From NCBI RefSeq assembly GCF_000715075.1, contig NC_134082.1, positions 106,122,399-106,186,398 on the forward strand: 64,000 bases of DNA. The letters run 5' to 3'. The notes under the pieces are model-generated. The model was not told the origin of the DNA. It saw nothing but the letters and a program-made list of their open reading frames with translations, and made no database searches. The first letter of the stretch is position 1. Each line of letters begins with the position of its first letter. Below, piece by piece: positions 19,781 to 34,800 of this stretch. A program made the position numbers and the translations under genes. The DNA is from Nicotiana tabacum (Eukaryota > Streptophyta > Magnoliopsida > Solanales > Solanaceae).

Positions 19781-22700
19781 ATGTCGGAAGAGCAGCCAAC
19801 AGTCGAAGGAAGGCGCTCGAGCAGGAAAACGAGCGGTGGTAAAAGGGCAGAGGCGCTCGAGCGGATCAAAGCTCTCAAAACCGGTGGTCGCCGGTCCACT
19901 GAAAACGGCGGTTTACAGGTCAAAATAGAAGAACCAATTTACGATGTAGTTGAGGACGACGAGTACAATGACATAGTTGCTAAGCGCCGTGAAGCGGCTC
20001 GGGGATTTATCGTTGATGATAACGGTTTGGGGTATGGAGATGAAGGCCAGGAAGAGGATTGGTCAGTTGCCGGCGTTTTATCTTCCGACGGATCGGACGG
20101 CGAGAATGAGAAGCCGAAGAATAAGAGGAAGGTATCGGAGAAGAAGCAGCAAATTACTAAAAAACCATCGGCAGCTCTTACAGCTGCTGCGGCATTGATG
20201 GGTAAGCAAAGAATTTCTAGTTTGTTTACCTCTTCAGTGTTTAAGAGAGACGATAAGGCGAGGAATTTGTCATGTGATAGCATCGTAGATGATGTCATAG
20301 CTGAATTCGCTCCTGATGAGGCTGATAGAGAGCGAAGGCGAAGGGTAAATTCTAATTCTAACTCATTGCAGGCTTCGAGGAGTTCAATTGTTAATTCCAA
20401 CTCCTTGAATGTCAAAATTGAGAAGCCTGTAGTAGAAAATGTCGATTTCATGGTTAAGCAGGAAGTTAAGAGTGTTACTGTTCAAAATGATGAGACTATA
20501 TCAGATTTAGCTAAAGATATTCGAGATAGTGAGGTTTTAGATGGTGACTTGGAGCGGGAGAAAGTAGTAGAATCAGGTGATTTGGTTAACGAAACTGTAG
20601 TAAATTGTGCTGAAGTGAAGTCGGAGCAGTTGGTGGAAGAGAAGGTGATTGCACTCAATGCGAAAATTAAAGAGGAAATGGATTCAGGCTTGAGTGCTAC
20701 GGCTGGATGGCAGGCTGTAAGGAATGCCGGTAGTGGAGTTTCGAACTGCAATGATTCGGGGGCAAAACTTGTGGACACAGAAGAGAAAACAGATTTTGAG
20801 TTGGATTCTGATGGATCATTGCCTTTCTTCATACTTGATGCCCACGAGGAGCTGTATGGTGCAAATGCTGGCAATCTTTATCTCTTTGGGAAGGTACTTC
20901 CAAAACCTTTTGTTTATTTACTCTTTCTTTATACTGATTTAGATATGCTTGATTCTACATGAAGATTATACCTCTATACAGCCAACTGTTGCTTAGAGGA
21001 CTTTATTCAGTATTGGGGCTGGGAAAGTTTGTGTATGATCAATCTGAAAGTGACAATTGAACAGTATAGCATATATTTTGATAGCTGACAGATGAAATCT
21101 GTTATTTGAGCTTAGGTGAAAGCTGGAGGTACATACCATAGCTGCTGTATCGTTGTGAAGAACATGCAACGATGTGTTTATGCGATTCCAGATGGTTCTG
21201 TATTTTGTACTGACACAATCTCAAATCTCTCTAGAGATGTAGAAGAGTCTCGAATCTCTCCCTCTGACTTCCGCAGTCAGTTGCACGTAATATCTTGAAA
21301 TGCCTTCTCCTTTCATGTACTTGTATTTTTTCTACAGATTGCTCATTTGCTCACCCTTCCCCTCTCAAATTTGCCTCCAGGAGATGGCATCAGGATTGAA
21401 GGTTGAATGTAGAAATAAGCTACTAGAACATAACATCTCAAGTTTTAGCATGGCACCAGTGAAGGTTTGAAGCGTAATTACTTGCATATTGTGTTCTGTA
21501 AATTGTAACTGCAACTTGCAATATTCTTGTTTTCTTTTCTTTCTCTTCCTTTTTGTTATTCATTGCGTTCCTCTGCTACATTTGCAGAGAAATTATGCAT
21601 TTGAACGATCTGATATACCTCGTGGGGAGAATTTTGTCCTTAAGATGAACTATCCATTCAAGGTACATTTGTCATTTCTGTATGTTTTATTAAGTGGTTA
21701 GAATATTAAATAACTTAGTCTAGCCAAAACATTATGGATTCTCTAATTCCAATTCAAACTATTTTCCAGATTTCCTGTGTTAAGTTACATTTTGGTGTCA
21801 TGTCTTCGAGTTACCTGTTTTGAATTTTGTCATGCCATGCCTTCCAGGATCCACCACTTCCATCAGATCTCAAGGGAGAAAACTTTAGTGCTTTGCTTGG
21901 TACTCATTCCAGGTATGTTTCGGAGGACTTTTCAAGTTTACAAGCCATGCAGTCACCTTTTCTAACGCATATGATATCTGTCTTTATGAAGAGCTTCAAT
22001 TGCAAAAAGTGACTACTTGTTATATCAATTCAACTGGGTGCTGCATTCTTTAGTACAAAGTATTAATTGAAAGAGTTTAAGACCAATACTATTTTTTGCA
22101 TTTTGCCTTAATTTTTCTCTATGGAGTGTGGCGTGGCTCCAGCTGTGAATCCATCAGTTATACATAAAGACCTCACACCCTCTCTCTGTGGGCGTGCATC
22201 AATATTTGGATATTTCCTTGTTCACTTCTGCTTGCGTTGAATCTCTTGAGTCTATGTGATGTGATCCAACCAGCATTTATTATTTGCAGTGCAATGGAGC
22301 TGTTCCTGATCAAGAGGAAAATAAAAGGACCCTCATGGCTATCAATTTTGAAGTTCTCTGGTTGTCCTATTCCTCAACGTGTAAGGCCATCAAAGCAGCT
22401 TTAAATCCCCTAATTTGTCTTCAGGTGGTTCACCTTTTCTGAACTTCTTTTTGATCTGCACAGGTGAGCTGGTGTAAATTCGAGGTCATTGTAGATAGTC
22501 CAAAGGATATTCAAGTCTCCACGTCCTCTAAGAATGTCGCCGAGATTCCTCCAGTGGTTGTTACATCAATAAATCTGAAAACTATCATCAACGAGAAGCA
22601 AAACATAAATGAAATTGTCTCTGCATCTGTCATTTGCTGTCAGAATGCGAAGGTAAAGTCCATGAGGCTAATAACTTTTACCGATCACGGTCTGATCAAA

Positions 22701-25700
22701 GACATTTGCTTTTAGGATTTCAGAAGGCAAATTTTTCTTCTTTTTTGTAGTAAAAGGAATTATTGGATCTTCTGATGGTATTGAACTCATGCCACACATT
22801 TAAAAATGTAAATGGACCTCAACCATGTTTAGTACCTGAGTTGCCATCTGTAATTTGTTTAGTGCATCACGTCTGGAAATTTGGTCTCCACATAAACATG
22901 AGTTATGAAGTAATTATGGTAAATCAGTTTTGGTCTCTACATGAATATGAGTTATGAAGTAATTACGGTAAATCAGGTAGAGGGAAACAAGATTTAGGCT
23001 GCGGAGTATCTTTCAGCTCACATAGGATCTTTTTCTTAGGGGTAGTTAAATCCTTGCAGTTTACTGGGGATTTTTTTGGCTTGGTCAATCATGTATGACA
23101 CACATGATGGTAAAATAGGGAGCCCTGCATCATTTACTTGTATGATGATCGAAGTGAAACTATACTTGTATCATAATCACATACATGAGTTGCATTCTGA
23201 TGTATTAGGGCGTGCTGTCTTCTTTCACACCCAGATAATCAACTCACAACACACATGCACATATTCATGAGGTAATTTTGAATTGCACTTCTGAAATTAA
23301 AATCCCTGCTTGGTGATCAGTAAAATAAGAATGTTAGAGCGGGTACTGGGCCAAGGAAAAAAGACACTTTTAGTTTGCTTGATGTGGAAACTGCTTGACA
23401 AGAATTTCCTTAAGTTTCACTAAAGAGAGCATATGTTGATTTTGCAGATTGATGCCCCCATGTTAACATCTGAATGGACAAAGCCAGGGATGCTTTCTCA
23501 TTTTACTGTTGTACGTAAGCTTGAGGGAGGCATATTTCCTATGGGATTTACAAAGGAAGCAGCAGAGAGAAATGCAAAAGCTGGATCAAATGTTATTAGT
23601 TCCGAGAGCAGGCAAGTTCATTGGATAATCATGTAATTGTCTATACCTTTATCTGTTTCTCCCTTGAGTTACTTAGGTGTTGTTTTCTCTCTTTGAATAC
23701 CAGTGAAAGAGCATTATTGAACCGGTTGATGATCGAGTTGCATAAACTGGACAGTGACGTGCTTATTGGCCATAATATATCTGGCTTTGACTTGGATGTT
23801 CTTCTTCACAGAGTTCAGGTTTGTATATATTTAATTGGCTCCACCTTTCATAGTAGTAATTTCTCAAAAATTGTAGAAGACATGATTCAGCAAAATCTTC
23901 TGTTTCTATTTTGAATCTTAATAAATTACTCTCGCTGAGTTCAAGTCAGCATTGGTAGGTAGCTTTTCTTCCTACTTTTGCTCAAAGGTATTGAAATTTT
24001 CAGATTAATGCTTAGCTTTAAACGCTATGAATTTGCAGTATTCTTGGAATAAGAAATTAAAGGTTTTCAGTAGTTCTTGTTTCTGAGAATCAAACATATA
24101 GGATATGGATGCCTGCTTATTGTTGCTTGGCTGCTATATATTCTTTCATTATCTGCAGGCCTGCAAAGTCCCAAGCAGTATGTGGTCAAAAATAGGTCGC
24201 CTTAAGCGTTCTGTCATGCCAAAACTTACCAAGGGCAATACAATTTTTGGCTCGGGAGCAAGTCCAGGGATCATGTCTTGTATTGCTGGGCGTCTCCTAT
24301 GTGATACCTATTTATCATCTCGTGATTTATTAAAAGAGGTAGAATTCCTATTTGTCAAGTTGTATTTGGGATAACTGCCTATAACTTTTTGACACACGTA
24401 ACTTTTGGTTTAACTATATCCAATTTCAGGTTAGTTATTCATTGACACAACTCGCAAAAACTCAACTGAACAAGGATAGGAAGGAGATTTCTCCACATGA
24501 TGTGCCTCGAATGTTTCAGGCTGCTGATTCACTTGTGGAACTTGTAGGTTCTGATTCTGGTTTATCAACTTTTCGAATCCTATTGCTCTCTTTTTTATTA
24601 GCATAGCGAGAGTTATCTGTTGTTTAGGTTTAGTATGGGATTTTCCATCAACAATAAGAGAAAGTATTAACCCATTGCATAACAGACCGACGTGCTGCAT
24701 TGTGCCATTTATTGTCTTGCTGAACGGAGTTTAGAATCCATTGTACCACTCCATAACCAACGAAAATTACCGCTGATGGGCTTTTCAACAGCTAGAAACA
24801 AAATAGTGATGAAGTTCACTTGTAGAAGAAATATAACATAAGCACGCCTTTATGCAGTTTACATACCTGAATAAACTAGAAGTATGATCTTTTAGCTAAC
24901 AGATTGTCATGAATCAGTTGCTTTGCAACTCTGGATTTTCTGATTCATTTCTAGTTAATCTTTAAGCCTGTGCCTTGTCTCGTCCTTCTGAAATGAAGTT
25001 GTTGACCTAATAATTTTCTCTAATACACGCACAAAACTGATATCCTAACGGGCATTTGTGATCTGTGCAGATTGAATGCGGAGAAACTGATGCATGGTTA
25101 TCAATGGAACTCATGTTTCATTTAAGTGTACTTCCCCTAACTCGTCAGTTGACCAATATCAGTGGTAATCTTTGGGGGAAAACTCTACAGGTGAATTGTT
25201 AAAAAACCTACTTCATGTTCATGAGACCAACTTTGTGGATGTTATTGGGATATAGTCAACGTAATCTTTTTATTTCAGGGTGCTAGGGCCCAAAGAGTAG
25301 AGTACCTCTTGTTGCATGCATTCCATGCCAAGAAGTTCATAGTGCCAGACAAATTTTCCTCTCATGCAAGAGAAGCTAAAATTACAAAACGAAAGTTGAA
25401 CCACGGTGATGAGGGAAAAGAAACTGTTCCTGTTGATGCTGATGATCCAAATATTGAAAGTGGGATTCCGGATGTCCAACATGGGAAAACAAAAAAGGGG
25501 CCTTCCTATTCAGGTGGATTAGTTTTGGAGCCAAAAAGAGGTTTATATGATAAGTACATTCTGCTACTGGACTTCAACAGTCTATACCCTTCCATTATTC
25601 AGGTTAGCTATTTTTAATACATTTTTCTCGTTCCCTCACTCATATTTCCCCCTCTTCCTTCTCCTCCCCTGCCCTTTTTTCTTTTGAAAGGGGGAGCATT

Positions 25701-28700
25701 ACCTGAACTTTTGCTACAATGTGAGCTACTAGGTAGGTTGGAAGGTTCAATTTTTTTTTTATTGCCAAGTGATGTCAATTGCTCGAACAAACCCTTGTAT
25801 CTGATATTGCAAGTTTTATACTTTAATTTCCTCTTTATTTCTTTTCCTCTACAGGAATACAATATTTGTTTTACAACAGTTGAAAGGTCTCTGGACGGAT
25901 CAGTTCCTCGCTTACCGTCAAGTAAAAGGATGGGACTTCTACCAGAGGTAAGCACAGTCTATTGCATATTTGGTAACTCCCTGAGTAGAATTTGGAAGAA
26001 AGAGCAAATTTTCCAAATTGGCTTCTGAGAAATAATTAAACTAAACAGTTTTGCATCTCCTGATCTTTTATAATCATTAAGTGAATGCCTTGGATAATTC
26101 ACCCCAAAAAAGTTAAGGGCTATTTGGTGCCTTAAGTTTTACTCTGAAGCACAATTTATCATACACGTACTCTGTGTATGCAAATTTTCGTGGTTTTATT
26201 CAAAATACTGTTTCAATATCCCATCGCACTTTGAGCTGGTCTTTCTTCGGTTAAATCAAGACTTCTTTTAAGTTTATGGTTACTTGCAGATAGAAGTAAT
26301 TATACAGCTCCAGACAAAAATTGAAGGTGATACATACTCACGACTTTTTGCGGTGAATCTTGCAGTTGCTTAAGAATTTGGTTGAGAGGAGAAGAATGGT
26401 CAAGTCATGGTTAAAGACAGCATCTGGCCTCAAGGCCCAACAGTTTGACATACAGCAACAAGCTCTGAAGCTTACAGCAAACAGGTCTTAGCCTGTTTTT
26501 GTTATATACACACGCACATTGTATATACTTATGCTACTTGATGCATCATTATCATATTGTTGGAGATATTTTTCCTGAGGTGATAAAATTTTACTGCAGT
26601 ATGTATGGGTGCCTAGGATTCTCCAATTCCAGATTCTATGCGAAGTCGTTAGCCGAGCTTATAACCTCACAAGTAGGAAGCTCACTTTTTGTAAACTGTT
26701 GTATGTTTTATTTAAGCAGATTATGACTGCATATCTGACATCTCTATTTTGTTTTGTAGGGAAGGGAAATCTTACAGAGTACTGTTGACCTAGTTCAGAC
26801 TTCACTAAACCTGGAGGTTTTCTTCTTGTGCAATTTGCTGTATTTGCTTATGAAAATTGGTCCTTGAACCCATTGTTCTTTTATGAATTAGGTTATCTAT
26901 GGTGACACAGATTCAATTATGATTTATAGTGGACTTGATGACATTGGAAAAGCCAAAGCAATAGCAGCCAAAGTCATTCAAGAGGTTAGTATTGGCTGTA
27001 TACTTTCTTTCTTTTGGGATTAATTCTGTATGTCGGGTGACTTCTTAAAGAAAAATAAAGAAACTTGTACTTTCTACCTCATGTACTGTGGAAGCCTACT
27101 TCTTGTCTCACTACCCTATGATAGCACTTGCACTTTTTTTACCTTTCTTTTCTTTACGAGCAAAGCATTTTTCATTGCCTTATATTAGATATTTATTACC
27201 TAAGGATTTAAAATTGTATGTACTGATATATTTGTAAGGAGACTTTGTCTAGTTGCAGTCTCACCATAGGGATATAATGTAGTAGTAGTTATACTGACAC
27301 TAGAACAATGAATTAATTTGTGTTCATAGGGAGATCGAATAAGCCTTTTGTGCTTTTATTCACAGTTGTTAGACTCATTATATCAAACAAATCAACATCG
27401 CAAGAAAAGGCATCCAACCAACTTGAAAGCAGAAATGGAATCTGCACATAATTTTACTGGCCAGAATGGCGTAAACTTAAACATTGTTCTAATTATTTTG
27501 TGCTCTACCGTGAAATGATACGATATGCAAAAATGCATACTCTCTTATATGTCTAAAAGATAGATTCTTGAAAATTGATCTGCTAGGTTTATTATCTTCT
27601 AAATCAACTAGAATTCATCATGTTAAAGTGCCTCCTCTTTTATAGGTTAACAAGAAATATAGGTGCTTAGAGATTGATCTTGATGGTCTGTACAAGAGAA
27701 TGCTGCTTCTCAAGAAAAAGAAATATGCAGCTGTAAAAGTGCAGTTTAAGGACGGAAGACCCTATGAGGTAGCTACTGCATGCTACTTAAAGTTGAAATC
27801 CTTTTGAACTTCTTTCAAATAATTCCCTAACTACTCCATGTCACTGATTCTTTGGTGTAGGTCATTGAGAAAAAAGGTCTTGATATGGTGCGTCGTGACT
27901 GGAGTTTGCTGTCAAAGGAATTGGGAGATTTTTGCCTTAGCCAAATACTGTCCGGGGGGTACATTTTGTTGTGAACTTGTTTCTTTCTCCTATTCATATC
28001 CTCATACATGTGATTTGCTCAGTACCGAATGATTTACGTGTCTTTAATGGTTCCAGGTCCTGTGAAGATGTTGTTGAATCAATACATAATGCACTTATGA
28101 AGGTAACATTCTCAATGATATGGAAAATCATAAACCAGGAGCTGAATGGCTCCTCAAGTTTTCATAGTGAGCACAGTTTAGTTTATATTATAGGTTATAC
28201 ACTTTAGAATTGATACTATGTCCAAGAATGACTCTGAGCTTGTGGCTTCTCTTTAGGGAGTTCCTCCTTTATAAAGTAGGTTCCCCTCCCCTCTTTGCCT
28301 CAATCATTGAGCGGCTACTGCTTTCTACCATACATCCTCTGTGCATCTCAACTATTTTCTTGCTAGTGCATTGTTCCAAACTTTGATGTGCAGCCTGGAA
28401 TCTTTATCTACAGCCAGTCTTCTTCATTCTAGTAGAGGGCAAATCCAGCTGCTACTGTTAGCACCTGGAGAGGCAATCAGCACAATTTAGTTTTATTTTT
28501 GTGAACTGGTCCTAATACCAACTTACTGTGATTATCCTTGAATTTCTCTGTTCTACTGCAGGTACAAGAGGATATGAGGAATGGGCAAATTGAACTGGAA
28601 AAATACGTGATCACCAAATCGTTAACTAAACCACCTGAAGCCTATCCTGATGCTAAAAGTCAACCTCATGTTGAAGTAAGTAGAAAAACTTCTTTGATCA

Positions 28701-31309
28701 ATTCATGTTCAGACTAAGGAACTGTATCACACTAATCATCTCATCTTTTGCCTTTCTATGATTTGTCACCATTTAGCTTAATTTCAAATTAAGATTTAAC
28801 ATTATCATCCTCTACGTCTCCTGTAGGTAGCACTTAGGTTGAAGAAAAGTGGCTATGTCACTGGTTGCTCTGCTGGTGATACAGTACCATATGTCATCTG
28901 CTGTGAGCAGGTCTATTTCCTATTATTGGGTCAATGATTAAATCCTGCTTATTCTTTTCGCTTCTGTTGACTTAAAAATGCATTTCTTTCACACATTTGC
29001 AGGGGAATGGTTCAAGTACCTCTGTGGGGATTGCTCAGCGGGCAAGACATCCAGATGAACTGAAAAGAGACAATGGAAACTGGATAGTTGACATTGATTA
29101 TTACCTTGCACAACAGGTCTTTGCAGTCTACTTATATTGATCTTCAATTTTACTGGGTTAATGTTGGTTTCTTATGCTGTGCATATTTCATGACTCCACC
29201 TAACTGTGAACCATTTCAATGTCACAGATACATCCTGTAATATCTCGTCTATGTGCATCAATTCAGGGTACTAGCCCGGCACGTCTGGCTGATTGCTTAG
29301 GACTAGATTCATCCAGGGTAGGCAACTTTTCAAAACTGACGTTAGTTCAACATGGCATAGTCTTGACAAATAGCTTACTGATTTGGCTTTTTTGGTCAGT
29401 TCCAAAATAAATCAAGTGAAGCCGTCAATGATGATCCCTCAAACTTGCTTTTGTGTGCAGCAGATGATGAAGAGAGGTATCAATTTCTTTCAGAGAAGTG
29501 TTCTAACAATTTGATAAACTCGATGCATGATCATGCATTTGTTTTTTGAGAGATACATCACAAATGCTTTTGGGGGATGTAAGCGGCATTTTTTTCTCAA
29601 TCATCTATAGTGTTTCAGTAGTTATAATAAAATGAATTTTAGGCTTCATTTTAACTGAAAGGAAAAAAACAAGTTTAGTTTTCCTTTTATCTTTAGTACA
29701 GGTTGAAGATTTTTTCCATTCATTTACTTTAATTCATACTAGTTATTGCTTTATCGTATCAGTTTCCTTTCACACTTTTTTTCCTGCTTCACCTCTCTCC
29801 CCCCCAGAGTCTCACTAAGTTGAGTGTACATTTTAAAATGCTATCTTTGTGCTATATGAACATTCAAGAAAGAAACATAATTTTCTTCGGACAATCCTAA
29901 ATGCAGATATCGGGGTTGTGAGCCTTTGACTTTGACATGCCCCAGCTGCTCCGGCTCTTTTGAGTGCACACCTATATTTAGTTCTATATGTTCATCAATT
30001 AGTCAAAAGCCAGCAGACCTGCAAGTAGGAAGAGCTCCCAGCAAGTTCTGGGAAAGATTTAGCTGTCCCAAATGCCCAGAGGAGAGTGAGGGGAATATAT
30101 CACCGGCGTTGATAGCAAACCAGGTACTGTCTTGAGTTTCAACTGTTCCGTACTGTCCAAAATGTTTTAAACATATAATCATGGAAAAGTGCCTTAGTGC
30201 CTTCTATTTTTCTTCCCAACTGATATGATTTCTTTCTCGCCATGAGTATAGATGGCAATGAAGTACTAAGACGATCTCATCTCTAGATTCTCTGATTCAA
30301 AACGTTTACTTCTGTGGTTCTCTCTTGGTTTCATGTTAACCTTCCCCTGATTCCTTACTTGGTATCAGTCTCATTTTCTTGCATTATCTACCTTTCATTT
30401 CCATGATTTCCTCTCTTCTTTTGGCAATCGTCATTTTTTTAAAATTATATCAATGCGTTGAAAAATGTCACTTGAAGGATATTTTTTGCTTCGCTTTATT
30501 TGCTTGTTCTTTTGACTGAAAAAGAAAAGAAATTCTATGTTGGTTTACATATATACGCTATATAATTAGTGACAGGCCGATTGATACATCTATGCTGTAG
30601 ACTGATGTTGTAACGCCATCCTTGACAGGTTAAAAGGCAAGTAGAAGGCTTTATCTCAACATACTATGAAGGAGTGATGATGGTATGTGCTTTTATATTT
30701 TACACCTATTGCTCTGATGAGCTTGCTTAGACAGCAACAATCTAATTAGACAATTTTATTCTTTTCAGTGCGATGACGAAACTTGCAACTACACAACTCG
30801 TAGCCTGAACCTCCGAGTAATTGGGGAATCTGAGAGGGGAACTGTTTGTCCAAATTATCCCCGTTGTAACGGGCATTTACTAAGACAGGTTTACTTTCTG
30901 ATATATAGCTTGATTCCTCTGTTTAGTTAACCTGCAGTAATTTTTTTAGCTGGTTCTGATAAACTTTTGCACGTTGCACCATGGCAGTATACGGAAGCAG
31001 ATCTTTACAGACAGCTTGCTTATTTCTGCTACATCTTAGACACTGTTCGCTGCATAGATAAGGTTGTCTCTAGTCTGTGAATTCGTCAAAATGGTATTTC
31101 GTTTTTTGTTTTTTCCCCTGGCGAATAAGTTGCTAATCTCGAAATGGTCTTTTGAGTGGCAGGTAGAGAGTAACATGAGAATACAAGTAGAAAAGGAGCT
31201 TGCTAGGATACGCCCCGTGGTTGAAGCAGCAGCATCAACCGTACAGAAGTTCCGGGATAGATGTGCCTACGGGTGGGTTCAGCTTAAGGATTTGACTGTC
31301 TCATTCTAG
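19781..31309 (+). CDS. POLA: DNA polymerase alpha catalytic subunit
   Basis: 31 exons sum to 4599 nt (1532 residues; Arabidopsis ICU2 is close to this). First exons: 19781-20893, 21116-21286, 21381-21464, 21588-21662, 21848-21912, 22290-22380, 22464-22652, 23448-23611, 23704-23818, 24159-24338; motif-bearing ones: 25279-25602, 26366-26484, 26600-26672, 26892-26984, 27646-27768; last: 31163-31309. The N-terminal exon holds the polymerase-alpha N domain ([20 protein letters not shown]) and basic linkers. An exonuclease-like fold ([15 protein letters not shown]) follows, then the B-family motifs [23 protein letters not shown] and YGDTDS, and KKKKYA. The two C-terminal zinc modules are seen ([10 protein letters not shown] and CPKC; CDDETC and CPNYPRC), which bind the B subunit and primase. 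It starts DNA synthesis on lagging and leading strands in the nucleus. Intron 8 uses a GC donor (23612-23613). Intron 7 carries a 49-bp tandem duplication at 22880-22977. All exons are intact. Confidence 0.95.
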
Positions 31310-31803
31310 CAAGCCTAATACTACCAATATTGTGATGTCTCGTGTAAATAATAAGAAAAATGTCTAGCTGGCATCGGAACAAGCAAACCAACTAGCGGAG
31401 TAATGAAATTCCATAAGTATTTTTCATTAACTAAACTGAAACTCTCTGCAGTCACTGAATTAGCCACACTTACCTTAATCATAACAATATTCTGTGCCCA
31501 TAGATTGTTTTATCCCCTCATCTTTGAGAAAGGATTTCATTGAAGTAACAAGCTAGCAGTAGAAAGAAGCAAGCGGAAGAAAAACAACCGCACTTTTATT
31601 GACTTTTACAAATTTGAAAAAGGCTTATACATTTCACTCGTAACAGCATCAGAAAAAAAGAAGAAAAGTACTTTGCTTTGGTTGGTTTCTTTATGAAAAT
31701 TTTAGACTACATGAGGAAAAAGATACACATTGCGGAAAGTCTAGAAGGACTCTTTTCAACCAACGGATGTTCCAGTTTAAGTCCTCAAACTGTTCATTTA
31801 TGG
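31310..31803. other. convergent intergenic region
   Basis: 494 bp between the POLA stop and the NAPRT stop, on facing strands. It must hold both 3' UTRs and poly(A) sites; AATAATAAGAAAA at 31348 is a plausible plus-strand signal region. No gene seen. Confidence 0.5.
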
Positions 31804-34800
31804 TCACTGCAACTCGCCCACAGGTGCTTCATTGAGCCAGAGGAAATGGATGAAATCGTATAACTTTGCACTTACACTGACCTGCTCAACAAATATGCAA
31901 TCAAAACCAGCAAAATGAAAAACAATGCTTCAGTCAAAAATTCATTAAATCTGATGAATCTGTGGAAGTCCCTCATTTGCTTCTTACCTTATATGGTGTT
32001 GGGTTCAGCCTTCTCATGTGATCTGGTCGCATTTTATCCAGTTGTTCAATACATCTTTCCCTGATCTCCTTCAACGGAGGAAGGTCTTCTCTTGTTTTAT
32101 CTTCAGAAATGACAAACCAATATCCGTTAGTCAACATTGTGTATGAACTGTAGGAGCATGGTAATCATCAAAGCCTCCTTAAAAGTAAATGGTTGAAGCT
32201 AAAACCAACGTGATTAAACAGGATATGTCGTAAGAAGTATGTTCTACCAGTTCTAAGCAGAAGTAGTCAATTTTCCATGTCTTGCTGGAACTTAATAATG
32301 TCGCCAACATAGGCTTCCAACACATATTTTGGAATTTACGGTAAAGTATGGTCATGCTTTTGCAGAAAATAAATAATTTAAACCAAAAAGTTAATACATT
32401 TGGAGAGATAACAACTCCTACCTGAATTTCCAGGCCAAAAGCACTTTAAAAGCTCCTCAACATGCTGGGGCACCACATATGCCCTTTTAGATTCACTAAA
32501 TGGGTGGCGGCACAAAATTCGTTCACCTACCTGTCAAATTGCAGGAAAAAAAATTTGTCCATTATCTTTCTTTTGTACCCACAAACTAATTTCTAAATAA
32601 ATATTGATAAAGGAAGAAATATCAGGAAGAACTATTAGGAGCTTAACAAGGGAAGCCTCATAAATCACCTTAGGCTGTGGCTCATTTTCGCCAGTCATTA
32701 TGTCTACAAGGGCGTATCCTTCCTTCCCATACAATCTATAACACCGCTTTTTGCATGGAATAGAGACCTAGAAACAAAAAAGTTATGAACTTCTGCACTG
32801 AATCTAAATGCCAAATGAATATCCATAGCTTCAGCAGACCTTTGACACATCTTCAGAAAGTTTGATTCTAGGCTGATTGTTTATTTCAACTAACTTGAAA
32901 ACAACACCAAGAGCAGCTTGAGCATAACAGGTAACCAGATGAGTTCCAATACCAAATGCATCCACCTCATGACCCTGTTTAGAAAATAAGTTAGTTGATG
33001 CAGCTTTTCTGAGGGAGAAAAACGTAAGTCAACAGGTATGAGAACCAACATTCAAGCTATAAACTCAAATTAATTTGAGGGTTCTCTAGTGAATAGACAT
33101 CAAGTTAGGTAGAGTACTCACTGCTCACGCTTCCATAATCTAATGTAGGCAGATTTGGTCTTTCAACAATTCCATTAACCAGGAGTAAGTGGAGATGTGA
33201 TTTTATCTACCGCTAACGAGGTTATTGATTTATTTCTACAAGAATTGTTTGTGTCCACAAAATCATGAGGGGGCTAATTTAAGCCAACTTCAACATTCAA
33301 GTTAGAGGATATTTCCTATTCATACTTCATTCACAGCTGATAGAAATATATGCGTTGAAATACATTTACTAGCACTTCGAGGGTATGTATACCCTTAATC
33401 CAAATAATGGCACCAGATTAACAACAAAGTGAAGCATAAAAAGACAGGGAGGTGTCCACTAGACTACAAATCATTCAGAGACTAGACCGTAAAAAACAGA
33501 ATAACATAGCACAAGTAGTAATCCTCATGATCTTACTTGTTTATTTAGTGCATCCAGAGTTTCCTCATTAAGGTCATTGCTAGCTGTGATGTTCATCTTT
33601 CCAAAACCAGGCAATCCAAATTCTTTCTCAATAGCACGAAAGAATTTCCTAGCTTCACATGACTGATAAGCAAGATCACCAGAGTCTAGTCTAATGCCCA
33701 CAGATTTATACCTGCATCATAGTACGAAAATGCTAAAAAGCCTGAAAACAAAATATAGAAGACATGGGTGCAAAAGAGCAAACAAATACACTAGAAAATT
33801 ACCAACAGAAGGTAGAAACAGACAAGTTTAAACAAAGTAACATTTCAGGCTTAAAGAAATACATTGCTCAAAAAATAAATCTATTGATTAGAAGCAAGGG
33901 AGATATGTCGAGCTCTGATTCAAAAAATTGTAAAGCTCTGGAGAAATTATGAAATAGAACAGTCTGCACTACCAGTTGTAAATAAGTAAATAGCTTTCAT
34001 TAATAGCACATGAATATGGTTTGAGAAAAAATATATGTACAAGTGATTGTCTGGTTCATAGCGGGAGCTTAGTGCGCCGAGCTGTCCTTTTTTTTTTTGA
34101 TTGTGTGGTTCATCAAATTAAGAGGTCCACATATATAAACCTTTTTAAATATGGACAATACCTCCCCTCTCGTAGAAACCCCTTCTACCCAGGAATCAAT
34201 GATGGCCCATTCCTAGTTCGTTTCTTGGTAACTTGAACTCCAATCTCAAGGTTGAAAGTGGAGGGTCCTTTTGACTAGGTTATCCTCTCTTTCAGGTTAC
34301 ATATATACACAACATAAATACATATCATCTTGAAAGTACGAAGAGGAAAGGCACATGTTTCTCAACCTAAGATGAAGTGCTCCCGGGCAAAAGGCCATAA
34401 TACCTCTAATAACCCTGGCCAAGGTTGCCTGTTTGTGCTTTGTTCTTTTTGCTTTATAAGAAGATATTGGGGGGGGGGGGGGGGGGTTCACATTTTCTAT
34501 TTCAAAATCCAGTGTTTTCTTTTCTTTCTAGGCTAGTTATTCTTTCACGTTCATTAGTATAATAGCACAAGCTTAAATATATAAGATAACAAAATAACAA
34601 AATTAGAAATTCTGGTTGGCATATCCTTTTATAATCCATGAGAATATTATGACTCTACACCATCCAACAAATTAAGCATCATACAAGAAGCAGAGACATG
34701 CAGAAAAGAAAGGCCTGTTTACAATCTAAATAGAATCATGCAAAGAGCTTACCCCAAATCATTAAGTGCAAGAGCAACTGCACAAAAATTTGGTATACCA

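Noticed and set aside
19939..20874. Long minus-strand ORFs opposite POLA exon 1
   Set aside because: Shadows of the real coding strand; the Ser-rich translation mirrors codons of an acidic and basic protein.
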